Positions 1 to 8,143 of a stretch of 36,963 nucleotides of DNA are shown in pieces. Origin of the DNA: Eubacteriales Family XIII. Incertae Sedis bacterium (GTDB taxonomy: Bacteria; Bacillota; Clostridia; Peptostreptococcales; Anaerovoracaceae); assembly GCA_031270275.1 (NCBI GenBank), contig JAISXZ010000176.1, positions 1-36,963 on the forward strand, read 5' to 3'. The position numbers and the translations under genes are program-made. The notes below the pieces were generated by a model. That model was not told the origin of the DNA. It worked only from the letters and a program-made list of their open reading frames with translations, and did no database searches. Every line of letters starts with the position of its first letter. Position 1 is the stretch's first letter.

Positions 1-137
1 GTTTCCCGCTTCCGTTAGGGGGCTCATCGCCCCCTTCGGCGGCCGCCTGCGCGGCCTGAACACCCCCAGGACGGGAAGGGGGATTCCCCCTTCCATCCCC
101 CGATCGCATCGCGGCACAGGGCGCCGTGATGCGATTA
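1..137. other. Intergenic stretch with hairpins at window edge
   Basis: No gene is seen. There are inverted repeats: a 10-bp G/C stem at 74-94 with almost no loop, and a 13-bp stem at 103-115 pairing with 123-135 (one G-T wobble, loop 116-122). The second abuts the truncated repeat element at 138-210. No T-run follows either stem, so they are not clear intrinsic terminators. Confidence 0.5.
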
Positions 138-210
138 GCTACGTGAGGAAGCCAATAATCGCAGCCAGGTTCCGAGATGGGCAAAAATGGCGTGGCGTGT
201 GAGCAGTGAC
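138..210 (-). repeat. Dispersed palindromic element, truncated copy A
   Basis: Read on the minus strand this matches the left half of the element at 4775, 8844, 11961 and 36694: an ACTGCTCACACGCC arm, the conserved ATTTTTGCCCATCTCGG block, and the segment through CCTCACGTAGCT. The right half is missing and replaced by an unrelated hairpin. It begins one base after the stop codon of the SDR gene, and lies in the sense orientation relative to that gene. Confidence 0.85.
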
Positions 211-211
211 C

Positions 212-1015
212 TTACGAGACGCACAGCTGGCCCCCGTCGTGCGCGTACACGCAGCCGGTGATCTGGCAGGCGGCGGGCGACGAGAGGAACACGCACAGCG
301 CGCCGATCTCGATGGGCTCGCCGAAACGATGCGTCGGCAGGTCCTTCTCTACGCTGGCTATGGCGGCGGGGGGCAGCTCCGCGTCGAGATTCGAGTGCGT
401 CGGGCCCGGCGCTATGGCGTTGACGCGTATGCCAAACGCCCCAAGATCGGCGGCAAGGTATCGCGTGAAGTGATCTATGCCCGCCTTGGCCACGCTGTAC
501 GACGGCGTATGGTGGCCGTTCTGGAGGTTCAGTATGCGCTGCCCGCCGACGGACGAGATGCTGATGATCTCGCCTCCAAGCCCGGCGGCCTTCATCCTCG
601 GCGCCACCGTATGTATCATGTTCGCGGCGCCCTGCAGATTGATGCCTATTACCCTGTGCCATTCGCCCATGTCCCTGTCCGCCAGAAACTCCGTCGTCGC
701 GCCCACGCCGGCGTTGTTCACCAGCACGTCCACATGGTCAAAGAAGCCGTATACCGCCGAGACCGCCGCCTTGACGCTCGCTATGTCCGATATGTCGCAC
801 TCGAACGCCTCGCTCCTGACGCCGCAGCCCCGCATATCGGCGGCGGCGGCCTCCCTGTCGTCCCTGATATCGAGGATCGCGACGTTCGCGGCCGACTGGG
901 CGAACGCGGCCGCTATGCCATAGCCTATGCCCGTCGCGCCGCCTGTCACGACGACGTTCTTGCCGGCCACGGAGAAGGCCCCTTCCATGCTCTTGATCGC
1001 TGCGGTCTTTATCAT
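212..1015 (-). CDS. SDR-family NAD(P)-dependent oxidoreductase
   Basis: Classical short-chain dehydrogenase/reductase of 267 residues, a cytosolic enzyme oxidising or reducing an alcohol/carbonyl with NAD(P). Visible motifs: TGGATGIG near the N-terminus (Rossmann glycine motif), a conserved acidic CDI segment, NNAG at mid-protein, the catalytic Ser in ISISS and the YSVAK Tyr/Lys pair. The start is the ATG at 1015, which has GGAGG five bases upstream; a TTG at 1027 would put the RBS inside the gene. It is the last gene of the long minus-strand cluster, after a binding-protein gene, so it may oxidise a product of the pathway encoded upstream. Substrate cannot be read from the sequence. Confidence 0.9.
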   Translation of the reverse strand: MIKTAAIKSMEGAFSVAGKNVVVTGGATGIGYGIAAAFAQSAANVAILDIRDDREAAAADMRGCGVRSEAFECDISDIASVKAAVSAVYGFFDHVDVLVNNAGVGATTEFLADRDMGEWHRVIGINLQGAANMIHTVAPRMKAAGLGGEIISISSVGGQRILNLQNGHHTPSYSVAKAGIDHFTRYLAADLGAFGIRVNAIAPGPTHSNLDAELPPAAIASVEKDLPTHRFGEPIEIGALCVFLSSPAACQITGCVYAHDGGQLCVS

Positions 1016-1030
1016 CTTCGCCTCCAAAGC

Positions 1031-1097
1031 CCGATCTTGACTAAACTGCCGCGCGGGCGGCCGCCCGCGCGGCGGATACAGCCGGCCTGCGGCCGGC
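1031..1097. repeat. Hairpins and a remnant of the dispersed element
   Basis: Positions 1031-1053 resemble the right-hand part of the dispersed element (CCCGATCTTGAC then ACTGCCGCG). Next come a perfect 26-bp palindrome at 1048-1073 and a second inverted repeat at 1081-1097 (GCCGGC arms). They lie between the binding-protein gene and the SDR gene and may stabilise or partly terminate the binding-protein transcript, although no T-run is present. Confidence 0.5.
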
Positions 1098-1118
1098 AGA
1101 CAGCTTAAGGGACCCTCT

Positions 1119-2717
1119 TTAGAACGTGATCTCCTGGTACAGCGTAAGCCCGGACACGGTGTGCTTTATGTTCTTGATCTCATTGCTGTAGGCGTACACG
1201 AGCGGATCCTCGCACAGGCCGTACCAGAGGACATGCTTGTTGAACAGCTGCAGAAGCTCGTAAGCCAGATCCATGCGCGCCGTCTGATCATAGGTGGCGT
1301 TCATCCTCGTGGCCAGCGCGAGGTACTCCTCGCGATCGGGGCCGCTCCAGTCCTGGGGGATGAACACAGGGTAGTTGCCGAAGACGTCGGCGGGCAGATT
1401 GCTGGGGGCGACAGGCGTGTTGATGGCGATATCATACTCGTTTTCGGACATCAGGAACGAAAAATACGATGCCTGGTCGTAGTTGATGATCTCCGCCTTG
1501 ACGCCGATGGCCTCAAGCCCGTTCTGGATTACCTCCGCGGCCGTGATGTAGTTGGCGTCGCCGTTCGTGACTATGCGCAGCGATTTCCCCACGAGGCCCG
1601 ACTCCTCCGCCAGCTGCTTCGCCTTTTCGACGTTGTAGCTGTCCGTGTACAGCTCGGACATGTTCATATAGCGGTCCTGGATCTCCTGAAGGGACTCCGA
1701 CGCGCCCCAGTCGATGACCTTGGCATGGCCGTTGTACGCGATGTCGGAGATCGACTGGCGGTTGATCGCGTAGGAGACGGCCTCCCGGGCCGCGACCGAG
1801 TTGAGCGGGCTGGTGGCCCCCATGTTGTACTGGGCGATCAGGGACGAGCCGACGTTCGATATCTCGGTCTTCGCCGTGCCGAGGGACTCGATATAGTCGA
1901 TGTCCGCCGTGGTGACGAGGGTGAAGTCTACGTCCCCGGTCTCTATCGCGTTGACCCTCTGGGAAAGCTCGCCCAGGCACTTGAAGTTGATCGTCTTGAT
2001 CGACGGCTTCTCGCCCCAGTAGTCGTCGCGGCGCTCGACGGTGACGTGGCTGTTGACGACATAGTCCGTGACGGCGTACGCGCCTGTCCCGACGGGGTTG
2101 TCGGAATACGTGGCCTGGTCGTAGCTCTCGGCGTCGACGATCTGCATCTGCACGATCCCCGGCTCCTGGGAGGGGTCATACGCCGTATACCACACGTCAA
2201 GCGTATAGTCGTCGACCACGGTGGTCTTTTCGACGTCGAAGACCTTGACGTTCAGGAAGGCCCTCGAATCCGCGGCGTTGAGCTTGATTGTGAACAGGAT
2301 GTCCTCGGCGGTCAGGGGGTTGCCGTTCGAGAAGGTGACGCCCTCGCGGACCTTCATCGTGTAATGGACGTCGCTGCCCTCCACGGGGTCAAAGGCGGTG
2401 GCCAGCACCCAGAACCTCTCGCCGGTCTCGAGATCGTAGTCCCAAAGGGGCTCGCAATAGGTGCGCTGGACGCTCAGATAGCCGCCCTTGCCCGTCATGA
2501 ACAGGGGATCTAGGGTGCCGGTGTCGAGGAACACGCCGATGTTGAGCGTGTCCCGCGCCGCCTGGGTGTCGCCTGTGGCCGTCTCGCCCGCGGCCGTCTC
2601 GCCCGTGCTGGCGGCATCGCCCGTGTCGCCTGAACCCGAGCCGCCGCAGGACGCCAGCGTCACCACCATCAGGCAGATCAGGAGCATCCCTATCATCTTC
2701 ATAGTAAGCCTTTTCAT
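1119..2717 (-). CDS. ABC transporter substrate-binding lipoprotein, family 5 (importer 2)
   Basis: Extracellular solute-binding protein of 532 residues, the size of the DppA/OppA/NikA family that captures peptides, nickel chelates, opines or similar cations. The N-terminus is a lipoprotein signal with lipobox LASC, putting the lipidated Cys at residue 24. A low-complexity Gly/Ser/Thr/Ala linker follows, as is common in Gram-positive binding lipoproteins. The ATG at 2717 has GGAGGTGA three to four bases upstream. Unusually it comes after its own transporter genes rather than before them. The roughly 110-base gap upstream gives it a separate strong RBS, which may let it be made in excess. Substrate is not deducible; peptide-like is the default. 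Confidence 0.92.
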   Translation of the reverse strand: MKRLTMKMIGMLLICLMVVTLASCGGSGSGDTGDAASTGETAAGETATGDTQAARDTLNIGVFLDTGTLDPLFMTGKGGYLSVQRTYCEPLWDYDLETGERFWVLATAFDPVEGSDVHYTMKVREGVTFSNGNPLTAEDILFTIKLNAADSRAFLNVKVFDVEKTTVVDDYTLDVWYTAYDPSQEPGIVQMQIVDAESYDQATYSDNPVGTGAYAVTDYVVNSHVTVERRDDYWGEKPSIKTINFKCLGELSQRVNAIETGDVDFTLVTTADIDYIESLGTAKTEISNVGSSLIAQYNMGATSPLNSVAAREAVSYAINRQSISDIAYNGHAKVIDWGASESLQEIQDRYMNMSELYTDSYNVEKAKQLAEESGLVGKSLRIVTNGDANYITAAEVIQNGLEAIGVKAEIINYDQASYFSFLMSENEYDIAINTPVAPSNLPADVFGNYPVFIPQDWSGPDREEYLALATRMNATYDQTARMDLAYELLQLFNKHVLWYGLCEDPLVYAYSNEIKNIKHTVSGLTLYQEITF

Positions 2718-2733
2718 CTTTCACCTCCACTTT

Positions 2734-2805
2734 TCACATCCGATTCTTGCGTTTGCCCTGTCCTTCGCTTTGCATATCCCTTCTTCACATCTTCGCGCCC
2801 TCCAT
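2734..2805 (-). other. Two tiny RBS-preceded ORFs in front of the binding-protein gene
   Basis: On the minus strand an exact AAGGAGG (2812-2818) lies six bases before an ATG at 2805 that encodes only six residues before TGA (ends 2785). A second ATG at 2775 opens 13 codons ending at 2734, just before the real RBS of the binding protein. They could be leader peptides, or simply purine-rich sequence that recruits ribosomes. Low confidence. Confidence 0.2.
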
Positions 2806-2827
2806 CTTCTTCCTCCTTTGCTTTGTC

Positions 2828-3778
2828 CTACACGATTTCCCCGTGTATATGGCACGCGACGAAATGTCCGGGTGAACATTCCTCGAGTGTCTGCGGCTGG
2901 GAACATCCCTCGGAGGCATGCCGGCACCGGGCCATGAAACGGCAGCCCGGCCCGGGGTTTATCGGGGAGGTGATCTCCCCGCGCAGCAGTATGCGCTTGG
3001 TTTTGCCGTGGATGCCCGGAATGGGTATGGCGGAAAGCAGCGCCTTGGTATAGGGATGCCTCGTGTCGCGGAACAGCTCGTCGGCCGGCGCCATTTCGAC
3101 CATCTGCCCCAGGTACATGACCATGATGTCGTCCGATATATACTTGACCACCGACAGATCGTGGGTGACAAACATGTATGTAAGCCCGCGCTCCTCCTGC
3201 AGGTCCAGCATCAGGTTGATGATCTGGGCCTGGATGGAAACGTCCAGCGCCGATACCGGCTCGTCGCAGACGATGAACTTAGGGTTGAGGGAGAGGGCGC
3301 GGGCTATCCCGATCCGCTGGCGCCGCCCGCCGTCAAGCTCGTGCGGGTATGAATTTTCGAACCGGGCGGCCAGGCCGACCGAATCCATCAGCCTGCGCGT
3401 CTCCGCGATCATATCGCCCTTGGGCAGGGCACCTTGGATCTTCAGCGGCTCCATTATGGTTTCGCCGACCGACTTGCGCGGGTCAAGGGACGAATACGGA
3501 TCCTGGAATATGATCTGCATCTTCTCGCGCAGCCCGCGCAGCTCGGCCCTCTTGGGGTTTGTTATGTCCTCGCCGTCGAAGGACATGCGGCCGCCCGTCG
3601 CGTCCAGCAGATGCAGTATCGTGCGGCCCAGGGTGGATTTGCCGCAGCCCGATTCCCCCACGACGCCCAGGGTCTTCCCCGCCTCGAGGGAGAAGTTTAT
3701 CCCGTCCACGGCGTGAAGCATGCCGCTGCCGGTCCTAAAATACTTTTTGAGATCCTGTACTTCCAGCAGTGCCGGCAT
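2828..3778 (-). CDS. ABC importer ATPase, OppF/DppF type (importer 2)
   Basis: ATP-binding subunit of 316 residues of a peptide/nickel-type importer; works on the inner face of the membrane paired with the OppD/DppD-type ATPase just upstream. Walker A is GESGCGKST. The Q-loop segment IIFQDPYSSLDPR, Walker B with FIVCDEPVSALD and the H-loop THDLSVV are all present. The signature motif reads LDGGRRQR rather than LSGGQ-type. A C-terminal Cys-containing oligopeptide-transporter extension (GCRFMARC) is present. The ATG at 3778 is chosen because AAGGTG lies just upstream and it begins six bases after the upstream stop; a longer frame to 3808 would overlap the neighbour. Confidence 0.93.
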   Translation of the reverse strand: MPALLEVQDLKKYFRTGSGMLHAVDGINFSLEAGKTLGVVGESGCGKSTLGRTILHLLDATGGRMSFDGEDITNPKRAELRGLREKMQIIFQDPYSSLDPRKSVGETIMEPLKIQGALPKGDMIAETRRLMDSVGLAARFENSYPHELDGGRRQRIGIARALSLNPKFIVCDEPVSALDVSIQAQIINLMLDLQEERGLTYMFVTHDLSVVKYISDDIMVMYLGQMVEMAPADELFRDTRHPYTKALLSAIPIPGIHGKTKRILLRGEITSPINPGPGCRFMARCRHASEGCSQPQTLEECSPGHFVACHIHGEIV

Positions 3779-3783
3779 ATCAG

Positions 3784-4758
3784 TCACCTTTGTGGCGCGA
3801 AAAAGCACTTAACGGCGTGGCCGGGCGCGATTTCGCTCTCCGCGGGGGGCGATTTCGAGCATCTGTCCTCCGCGCGGGGGCAGCGGTCGCAGAACCGGCA
3901 GCCCTCGGGCACGTTGGTCGGATCGGGCATACGCCCCTTTATCGGCTTGAGCCGGCGCTCGGTCGCGTCCAGCCTCGGCAGGGATCCGAACAGGCCCAGC
4001 GTATAGGGATGGCCTGGGCGGTCGAATATGTCCTCGACCGTGCCGCGCTCCACGATCTCCCCGGCGTACACGACGGCCACGCTGTCGCAGAATTCCGAAA
4101 CGACGCCCAGGTCGTGCGTGATCAGCATGACCGAGGTCTCCAGCCTTTCCCGCAGCGACTGCATCATCTCCAAGACCTGCGCCTGGATCGTGACGTCGAG
4201 CGCCGTGGTGGGCTCGTCCGCAAGCAGCAGCTCCGGATTGCAGGCGAGCGCCATGGCGATGACCACGCGTTGCTTCATCCCGCCAGAAAACTGGTGCGGG
4301 AAATCGCCGAAGCGCCCCATCGCTATGCCCACCATCTCCAGCATGTCGCAGGCGCGCCTGTTCGCCTCGACCTGGGAGACGCTGTCGTGCTGCCTGATCG
4401 TCTCGGCGATCTGGAACCCGACCGTTTCAATCGGGTTTAGCGCCGTCATCGGATCCTGGAATATCATGGCGATCTTGTTCCCGCGTATCTTTCGCATCTC
4501 CCGTTCGGGGAGCCTTAGAAGCTCATTGCCGCGGTAAAGGATCTCGCCGGAGACGATCTTGGCCGGCGGCATAGGGAGTATGCCCAGTATGCTCCGCGCT
4601 ATCGAGGTCTTCCCGGCGCCCGTCTCGCCCACCAGGCCTATGGTCTCGCCCTTCTTTACCGTTAGGCCGATATGGTTGACGGCATAGATCGTCGCCTCGT
4701 CGGTATGGTACTCTACCGCCAGATCGCGTATTTCCAGGAGATTGCCCTGTTCTTCCAT
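3784..4758 (-). CDS. ABC importer ATPase, OppD/DppD type (importer 2)
   Basis: ATP-binding subunit of 324 residues. Walker [11 protein letters not shown]-loop [12 protein letters not shown], signature FSGGMKQR, Walker [13 protein letters not shown] and H-loop THDLGVV are intact. The C-terminal oligopeptide/dipeptide extension with Cys residues (GCRFCDRC, DRCSK) is typical. It forms the ATPase pair with the OppF/DppF-type protein encoded immediately downstream. The ATG at 4758 has AGAAGG about eight bases upstream. A copy of the dispersed palindromic element (4775-4947) separates it from the permease gene upstream. Confidence 0.94.
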   Translation of the reverse strand: MEEQGNLLEIRDLAVEYHTDEATIYAVNHIGLTVKKGETIGLVGETGAGKTSIARSILGILPMPPAKIVSGEILYRGNELLRLPEREMRKIRGNKIAMIFQDPMTALNPIETVGFQIAETIRQHDSVSQVEANRRACDMLEMVGIAMGRFGDFPHQFSGGMKQRVVIAMALACNPELLLADEPTTALDVTIQAQVLEMMQSLRERLETSVMLITHDLGVVSEFCDSVAVVYAGEIVERGTVEDIFDRPGHPYTLGLFGSLPRLDATERRLKPIKGRMPDPTNVPEGCRFCDRCPRAEDRCSKSPPAESEIAPGHAVKCFFAPQR

Positions 4759-4774
4759 TGGCCCGCCTTCTTTT

Positions 4775-4947
4775 GGTTACTACTCACACGCCACGCCATT
4801 TTTGCCCATCTCGGAACCTGGTTGCGATTTTGGCTTCCTCACGTAGCTTCTAGTACGCTCCGGGAGCCAAAATCGCCCCCAGAACCCGATCTGAACAAAA
4901 CTGACGCGGCGTGTGAGTAGTTCCATTAGAGTGGGTGAGTAGCAACC
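4775..4947 (+). repeat. Dispersed palindromic element, full copy B
   Basis: Full-length copy. The inner arms are ACTACTCACACGCC near 4779 and GGCGTGTGAGTAGT ending at 4921. A second right-hand arm GGTGAGTAGCAACC (4934-4947) can pair with the GGTTACTACTCAC left end. Inside, the central stem TTGCGATTTTGGCTTCC pairs with GGGAGCCAAAATCGC around the conserved CACGTAG...TAGTACGCTC block. It lies within the importer 2 operon, antisense to the flanking genes. Confidence 0.92.
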
Positions 4948-4952
4948 CATCG

Positions 4953-5822
4953 TCAGTTTCTAAGCCGGGGGTCAAGCGCGTCGCGGAGCCCGTCGCCGAG
5001 CAGATTGCAGGACAGGACGCTGAGCATGACGCATATGCCGGGGTACAGCGCCAGCGTCGGGTGCTCGCGCATGACGTTCCGCCCTTCGGCTATCATGGTG
5101 CCCCATTCGGGTGTCGGCGGCTGCACGCCCAGGCCTACGAAGCTGAGCAGGGAGCCCGCCAGTATGCAGGAGCCGATCCCCATCGTAATCTCGACGATCA
5201 GGGGCGCCATGGCGTTCGGCACTATGTGCTGGAGTATGATGCGGGCATTGCCGGCGTTGACCGCCCTCGCCGCCTCGATGAACTCCTTGTCGCGGACGGT
5301 GAGCACCGACGCTCGCATCAGCCTCGCGTAGCCTGGCACGCTGCACACCCCCAGCGCTATGATGGCGTTCTGCAGGCTCGGCCCCAGGATCGCGGCCAGC
5401 GTTATGCACAGAAGCAGCATGGGGATCGACTGGTATATGTCCAAAACGCGCATGCTTATGTTGTCCGTCCAGCCGCCGAAATATCCGGCGGTGGCACCTA
5501 TCGCTATGCCTATGGACGCCGCTATCGAGACGGCGATGGAGCCCATCATGAGCGATGCCCTTGCGCCGACTATGAGCCGGCTCAGAAGGTCGCGCCCCAG
5601 CTTGTCGGCCCCCAGCGGATGCTCCGGGCTCGCGGCCGCGTAGGACGCCTTGGAGTCCTGCACCGAGTACCCGTAGGGCGCCAGCAGCGGGGCGGCTATG
5701 GCGACGAATATGAGCAGGGCCAGCACGACCAGCCCGGCAACGGCCAGCTTGTTCCTTTTGAGCCGGCGCCATAGATCCTTAAGCTTCGATTTCTTGCGGG
5801 TCTTCCTCAATTTGGTTGCCAA
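4953..5822 (-). CDS. ABC importer permease, DppC/OppC type (importer 2)
   Basis: Membrane subunit of 289 residues with a basic cytoplasmic N-terminus, a first membrane segment (LAVAGLVVLALLIFVAIAAP), an extracytoplasmic stretch with the HPLGADKLGRDLLSR motif typical of DppC, and the EAA-type cytoplasmic loop (EAARAVNAG...HIVPNAMAPLIV) that docks on the ATPases. It ends with the usual GDGLRDALDPRLRN. The start is uncertain: no in-frame ATG exists near the front. The TTG at 5822 gives the usual N-terminal length and overlaps the upstream permease by 44 bases, suggesting translational coupling; a TTG at 5810 is also possible. Confidence 0.92.
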   Translation of the reverse strand: MATKLRKTRKKSKLKDLWRRLKRNKLAVAGLVVLALLIFVAIAAPLLAPYGYSVQDSKASYAAASPEHPLGADKLGRDLLSRLIVGARASLMMGSIAVSIAASIGIAIGATAGYFGGWTDNISMRVLDIYQSIPMLLLCITLAAILGPSLQNAIIALGVCSVPGYARLMRASVLTVRDKEFIEAARAVNAGNARIILQHIVPNAMAPLIVEITMGIGSCILAGSLLSFVGLGVQPPTPEWGTMIAEGRNVMREHPTLALYPGICVMLSVLSCNLLGDGLRDALDPRLRN

Positions 5823-6771
5823 CCTTTCGCTTCTTGCTATTGTTGCGTCCGGACTGGGCGCGTATCCGCGGGTCTACTATCGCGAACACCACATCGACGA
5901 TCAGTATGACCAGTGAAAACATGACGGAAAGGATGAACACGCTTCCCTGTATTACGGGATAGTCCCGGCCGGTAAGGCCCGCTATCGTGTACTGGCCCAG
6001 GCCGGGTATCCCGAAGATGACCTCGGTGATCAGCGCGCCGCCGATCAGCAGCCCGAACATGTTCCCGATAACCATTATTACAGGGATCAGGGCGTTTTTA
6101 AGGGCGTGCCGGTAGATAACCCTCCGTTCGGGAAGCCCCTTCGCCTTGGCGGTCACTATGTAGTCCTGCCGGACCACCTCAAGCATGTTGGAGCGGGTCT
6201 GCCGGGCGATGGTGGCCACAAAGCCGAGCGAGGTCGCGACGATGGGCAGTATCCAGCTCTGCCACGTGTCGATCCCCGACAGGGGAAGCCATCGCAGCTC
6301 GACCCCGAAAAACCGCACGAGCAGCAGCGCGAACCAGAAGACCGGCATGGAAACGAAGAACAGCGATATGAACATCGCGCCGTTGTCCTTCCAGGTGTTG
6401 TGGTGCGTCGCCGCGTAGACGCCCAAGGGGATGCCCAGAACCACGGAAACGCCCAGGCTGACGCTGACGAGCAGCAGCGTGTAGGGCATGCGCGTGATCA
6501 TCTCGTCGAATACTGGGCGTTTCGTCATGAACGACGTGCCGAAGTCGCCCTGGACGATCTGCCCAAGGAAATGCACGAAACGCACGAGAATAGGGTCGTC
6601 AAGCCCCAGCGTATCGCGGAGCGCCGCGATCCTTTCGGGCGTCGCCTGCGTGCCAAGCATCATCTTGGCGGGGTCGCCTGGGGTTATCGCAAGCAGCAGC
6701 AATACGATAAACGAGATGCCAAGCACGACCGGTATCAGCATGAACAGCCGCTTTGCAATAAATTTGCCCAT
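5779..6771 (-). CDS. ABC importer permease, DppB/OppB type (importer 2)
   Basis: Membrane subunit of 330 residues. It begins with the canonical DppB-like amphipathic start and first membrane helix, followed by TPGDPAKMMLG and the RDTLGLDDPILVRF motif found in this family. The EAA loop is seen near YRHALKNALIPVI, and the C-terminus carries VIFGIPGLGQYT and DVVFAIVDPRIR. It forms the translocation channel with the DppC-type partner, with which it overlaps. The ATG at 6771 has AGGG about five bases upstream. The Lys/Glu-rich tail after the last helix is unremarkable. Confidence 0.94.
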   Translation of the reverse strand: MGKFIAKRLFMLIPVVLGISFIVLLLLAITPGDPAKMMLGTQATPERIAALRDTLGLDDPILVRFVHFLGQIVQGDFGTSFMTKRPVFDEMITRMPYTLLLVSVSLGVSVVLGIPLGVYAATHHNTWKDNGAMFISLFFVSMPVFWFALLLVRFFGVELRWLPLSGIDTWQSWILPIVATSLGFVATIARQTRSNMLEVVRQDYIVTAKAKGLPERRVIYRHALKNALIPVIMVIGNMFGLLIGGALITEVIFGIPGLGQYTIAGLTGRDYPVIQGSVFILSVMFSLVILIVDVVFAIVDPRIRAQSGRNNSKKRKVGNQIEEDPQEIEA

Positions 6772-6800
6772 AATATCCCTGCCTCCGCCGGGTTGAGGCC

Positions 6801-6959
6801 CTACTGGAAAATATATTGCATGATAAAGTCGTACACCCGCGCGTCGGCGTCCTTCATGAGCTTCTTGCAGTGCTCAGCCCAGGGCGCCGCGTCCTCGTCC
6901 GGGCGCGCGCTGATGTACGCGTCGTAGTCCAGTATGTATCTGCTGTCGGTATCGGCCAT
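6801..6959 (-). CDS. Unknown 52-residue protein
   Basis: Small acidic protein with no recognised family, no signal peptide and no membrane segment. The sequence has many Asp, Tyr and Ala residues in the first half and an aromatic end (YDFIMQYIFQ). Support for it being real: an ATG at 6959 with GGGGAGGGG eight bases upstream, a position only 14 bases after the UroD-family stop, and a stop 29 bases before the permease start, so it fits an operon slot precisely. It could be an accessory subunit of the UroD-like or 227-residue protein. A longer frame reaching 7001 would overlap the upstream gene and is not preferred. Confidence 0.6.
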   Translation of the reverse strand: MADTDSRYILDYDAYISARPDEDAAPWAEHCKKLMKDADARVYDFIMQYIFQ

Positions 6960-6973
6960 TTCACGCCCCTCCC

Positions 6974-8140
6974 CTAATAGACCGCGTTGTCGCGCAGCCA
7001 TTCAAGCACGGCCTGCAGCTTGCCTATGTCCACGCTCGCGGCATCCATGACGCCCCTGTTGAAGGTGAAGTAGAAGTGGCCGCTCCCCATGCAGGCGTCG
7101 CACATGCGCTTGGCCGCGTCTATGCACTCCTCCTTGCTTCGCGCGAGCGTTATGGTGGGGTCGAAGAAGCCGCCGAACGCGTGCTCCCTGCCGACGGTCG
7201 CGGCGTAGCGCTCCTGATCCCCGTCCTCCGCCCAGACGACGACGGATCGCGGGAGCCTTTCGAGGTAGGGGAGGAAGCGCGTCCAGTCGTTCTCGGCGAA
7301 TATGGTGGTGCCAACGCCGCTCCTGTCGATCTCGGCGACAAGCTCCTCGAAGCTGGGCCACCAAAGCTCCTCGAACTGCTTCTGCCTCATGTAGGGCGCC
7401 AGGTGCAGCGGTATGAACGCCTGTATGCCGGCGCCGGGGCCATCCTCGGGGACGGCCAGCTTTATCATGAACGGCAGGATGGCCCTGGCGGCGGCATCCA
7501 CCTTTTCGGGCATGCGGCGGCAGTCCATGAGCACGGCCTTGAAGCCCCGCAGCTGGTCGGCCACGAAGTCGAAGGGGGCCTCCGTCTGCGGCCCGGCGAT
7601 TATGCCGGGCGTGTAGCCGTATTTCTTGCTCAGGCGCCCTATGATGCCGAAGTGGGCGGCCTTCTGCTCGCAGTATGTCTGGAACGCCTTGGCGAAGGCT
7701 ATCCCCCGGCTGATCGGGTCCGTGTCGAGCGCCGTGCAGACACGCGGCAGGAATTTTTCCACTATCGTGTCGTAGGGCCTGGCTATGAACTCGTCGTAGT
7801 CCTCGACGAGCATGGTCTCGATCTCGGGATGCTGTACGGCCCCGTTCGACGCCAGTATCCAGTTTTTTGCCCCCAGCAGCTGGTAGACGGGCGGGTATCT
7901 CAGGTTTCCGGAAGGGAACGAGTCCGAATAAAAGAGCTCGCACACCCTTTCATGCGCCTTTTCCGCCAGCCCGAGATCGTAATGGGCCTCCATCAGGCTT
8001 ATGCCGGCGAAGCCGCAGGCCGCCTCCAGGGAAAAGGACGCGTACACGGGGACTCTCCTGGGGCGCCTGCCCGCGAACAGATCGGACCTGATGGCGCTTC
8101 TTTCCTCATACAGCTCGGCGATTTTGCCCAAGCGGCTCAC
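6974..8140 (-). CDS. Uroporphyrinogen decarboxylase (UroD)-family protein
   Basis: Protein of 388 residues with the TIM-barrel layout of the UroD/MtaA superfamily; best marker is the segment LAPYMRQKQFEELWWPSFEEL near residue 255, matching the usual MSPEQFEEFYWP-type stretch. Members either decarboxylate uroporphyrinogen or move methyl groups between a corrinoid and a thiol or folate. The C-terminal region where MtaA/CmuA-type enzymes carry zinc-ligand Cys residues reads HFYFTFNRGVMD instead, with no Cys, so methyl transfer to a thiol is not supported. Start: GTG at 8140, three bases after the upstream stop, or TTG at 8131, which has better spacing from AGGGGGTG. Its place beside B12 mutase genes suggests a corrinoid-linked or decarboxylation role. 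Confidence 0.8.
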   Translation of the reverse strand: MSRLGKIAELYEERSAIRSDLFAGRRPRRVPVYASFSLEAACGFAGISLMEAHYDLGLAEKAHERVCELFYSDSFPSGNLRYPPVYQLLGAKNWILASNGAVQHPEIETMLVEDYDEFIARPYDTIVEKFLPRVCTALDTDPISRGIAFAKAFQTYCEQKAAHFGIIGRLSKKYGYTPGIIAGPQTEAPFDFVADQLRGFKAVLMDCRRMPEKVDAAARAILPFMIKLAVPEDGPGAGIQAFIPLHLAPYMRQKQFEELWWPSFEELVAEIDRSGVGTTIFAENDWTRFLPYLERLPRSVVVWAEDGDQERYAATVGREHAFGGFFDPTITLARSKEECIDAAKRMCDACMGSGHFYFTFNRGVMDAASVDIGKLQAVLEWLRDNAVY

Positions 8141-8143
8141 CCC

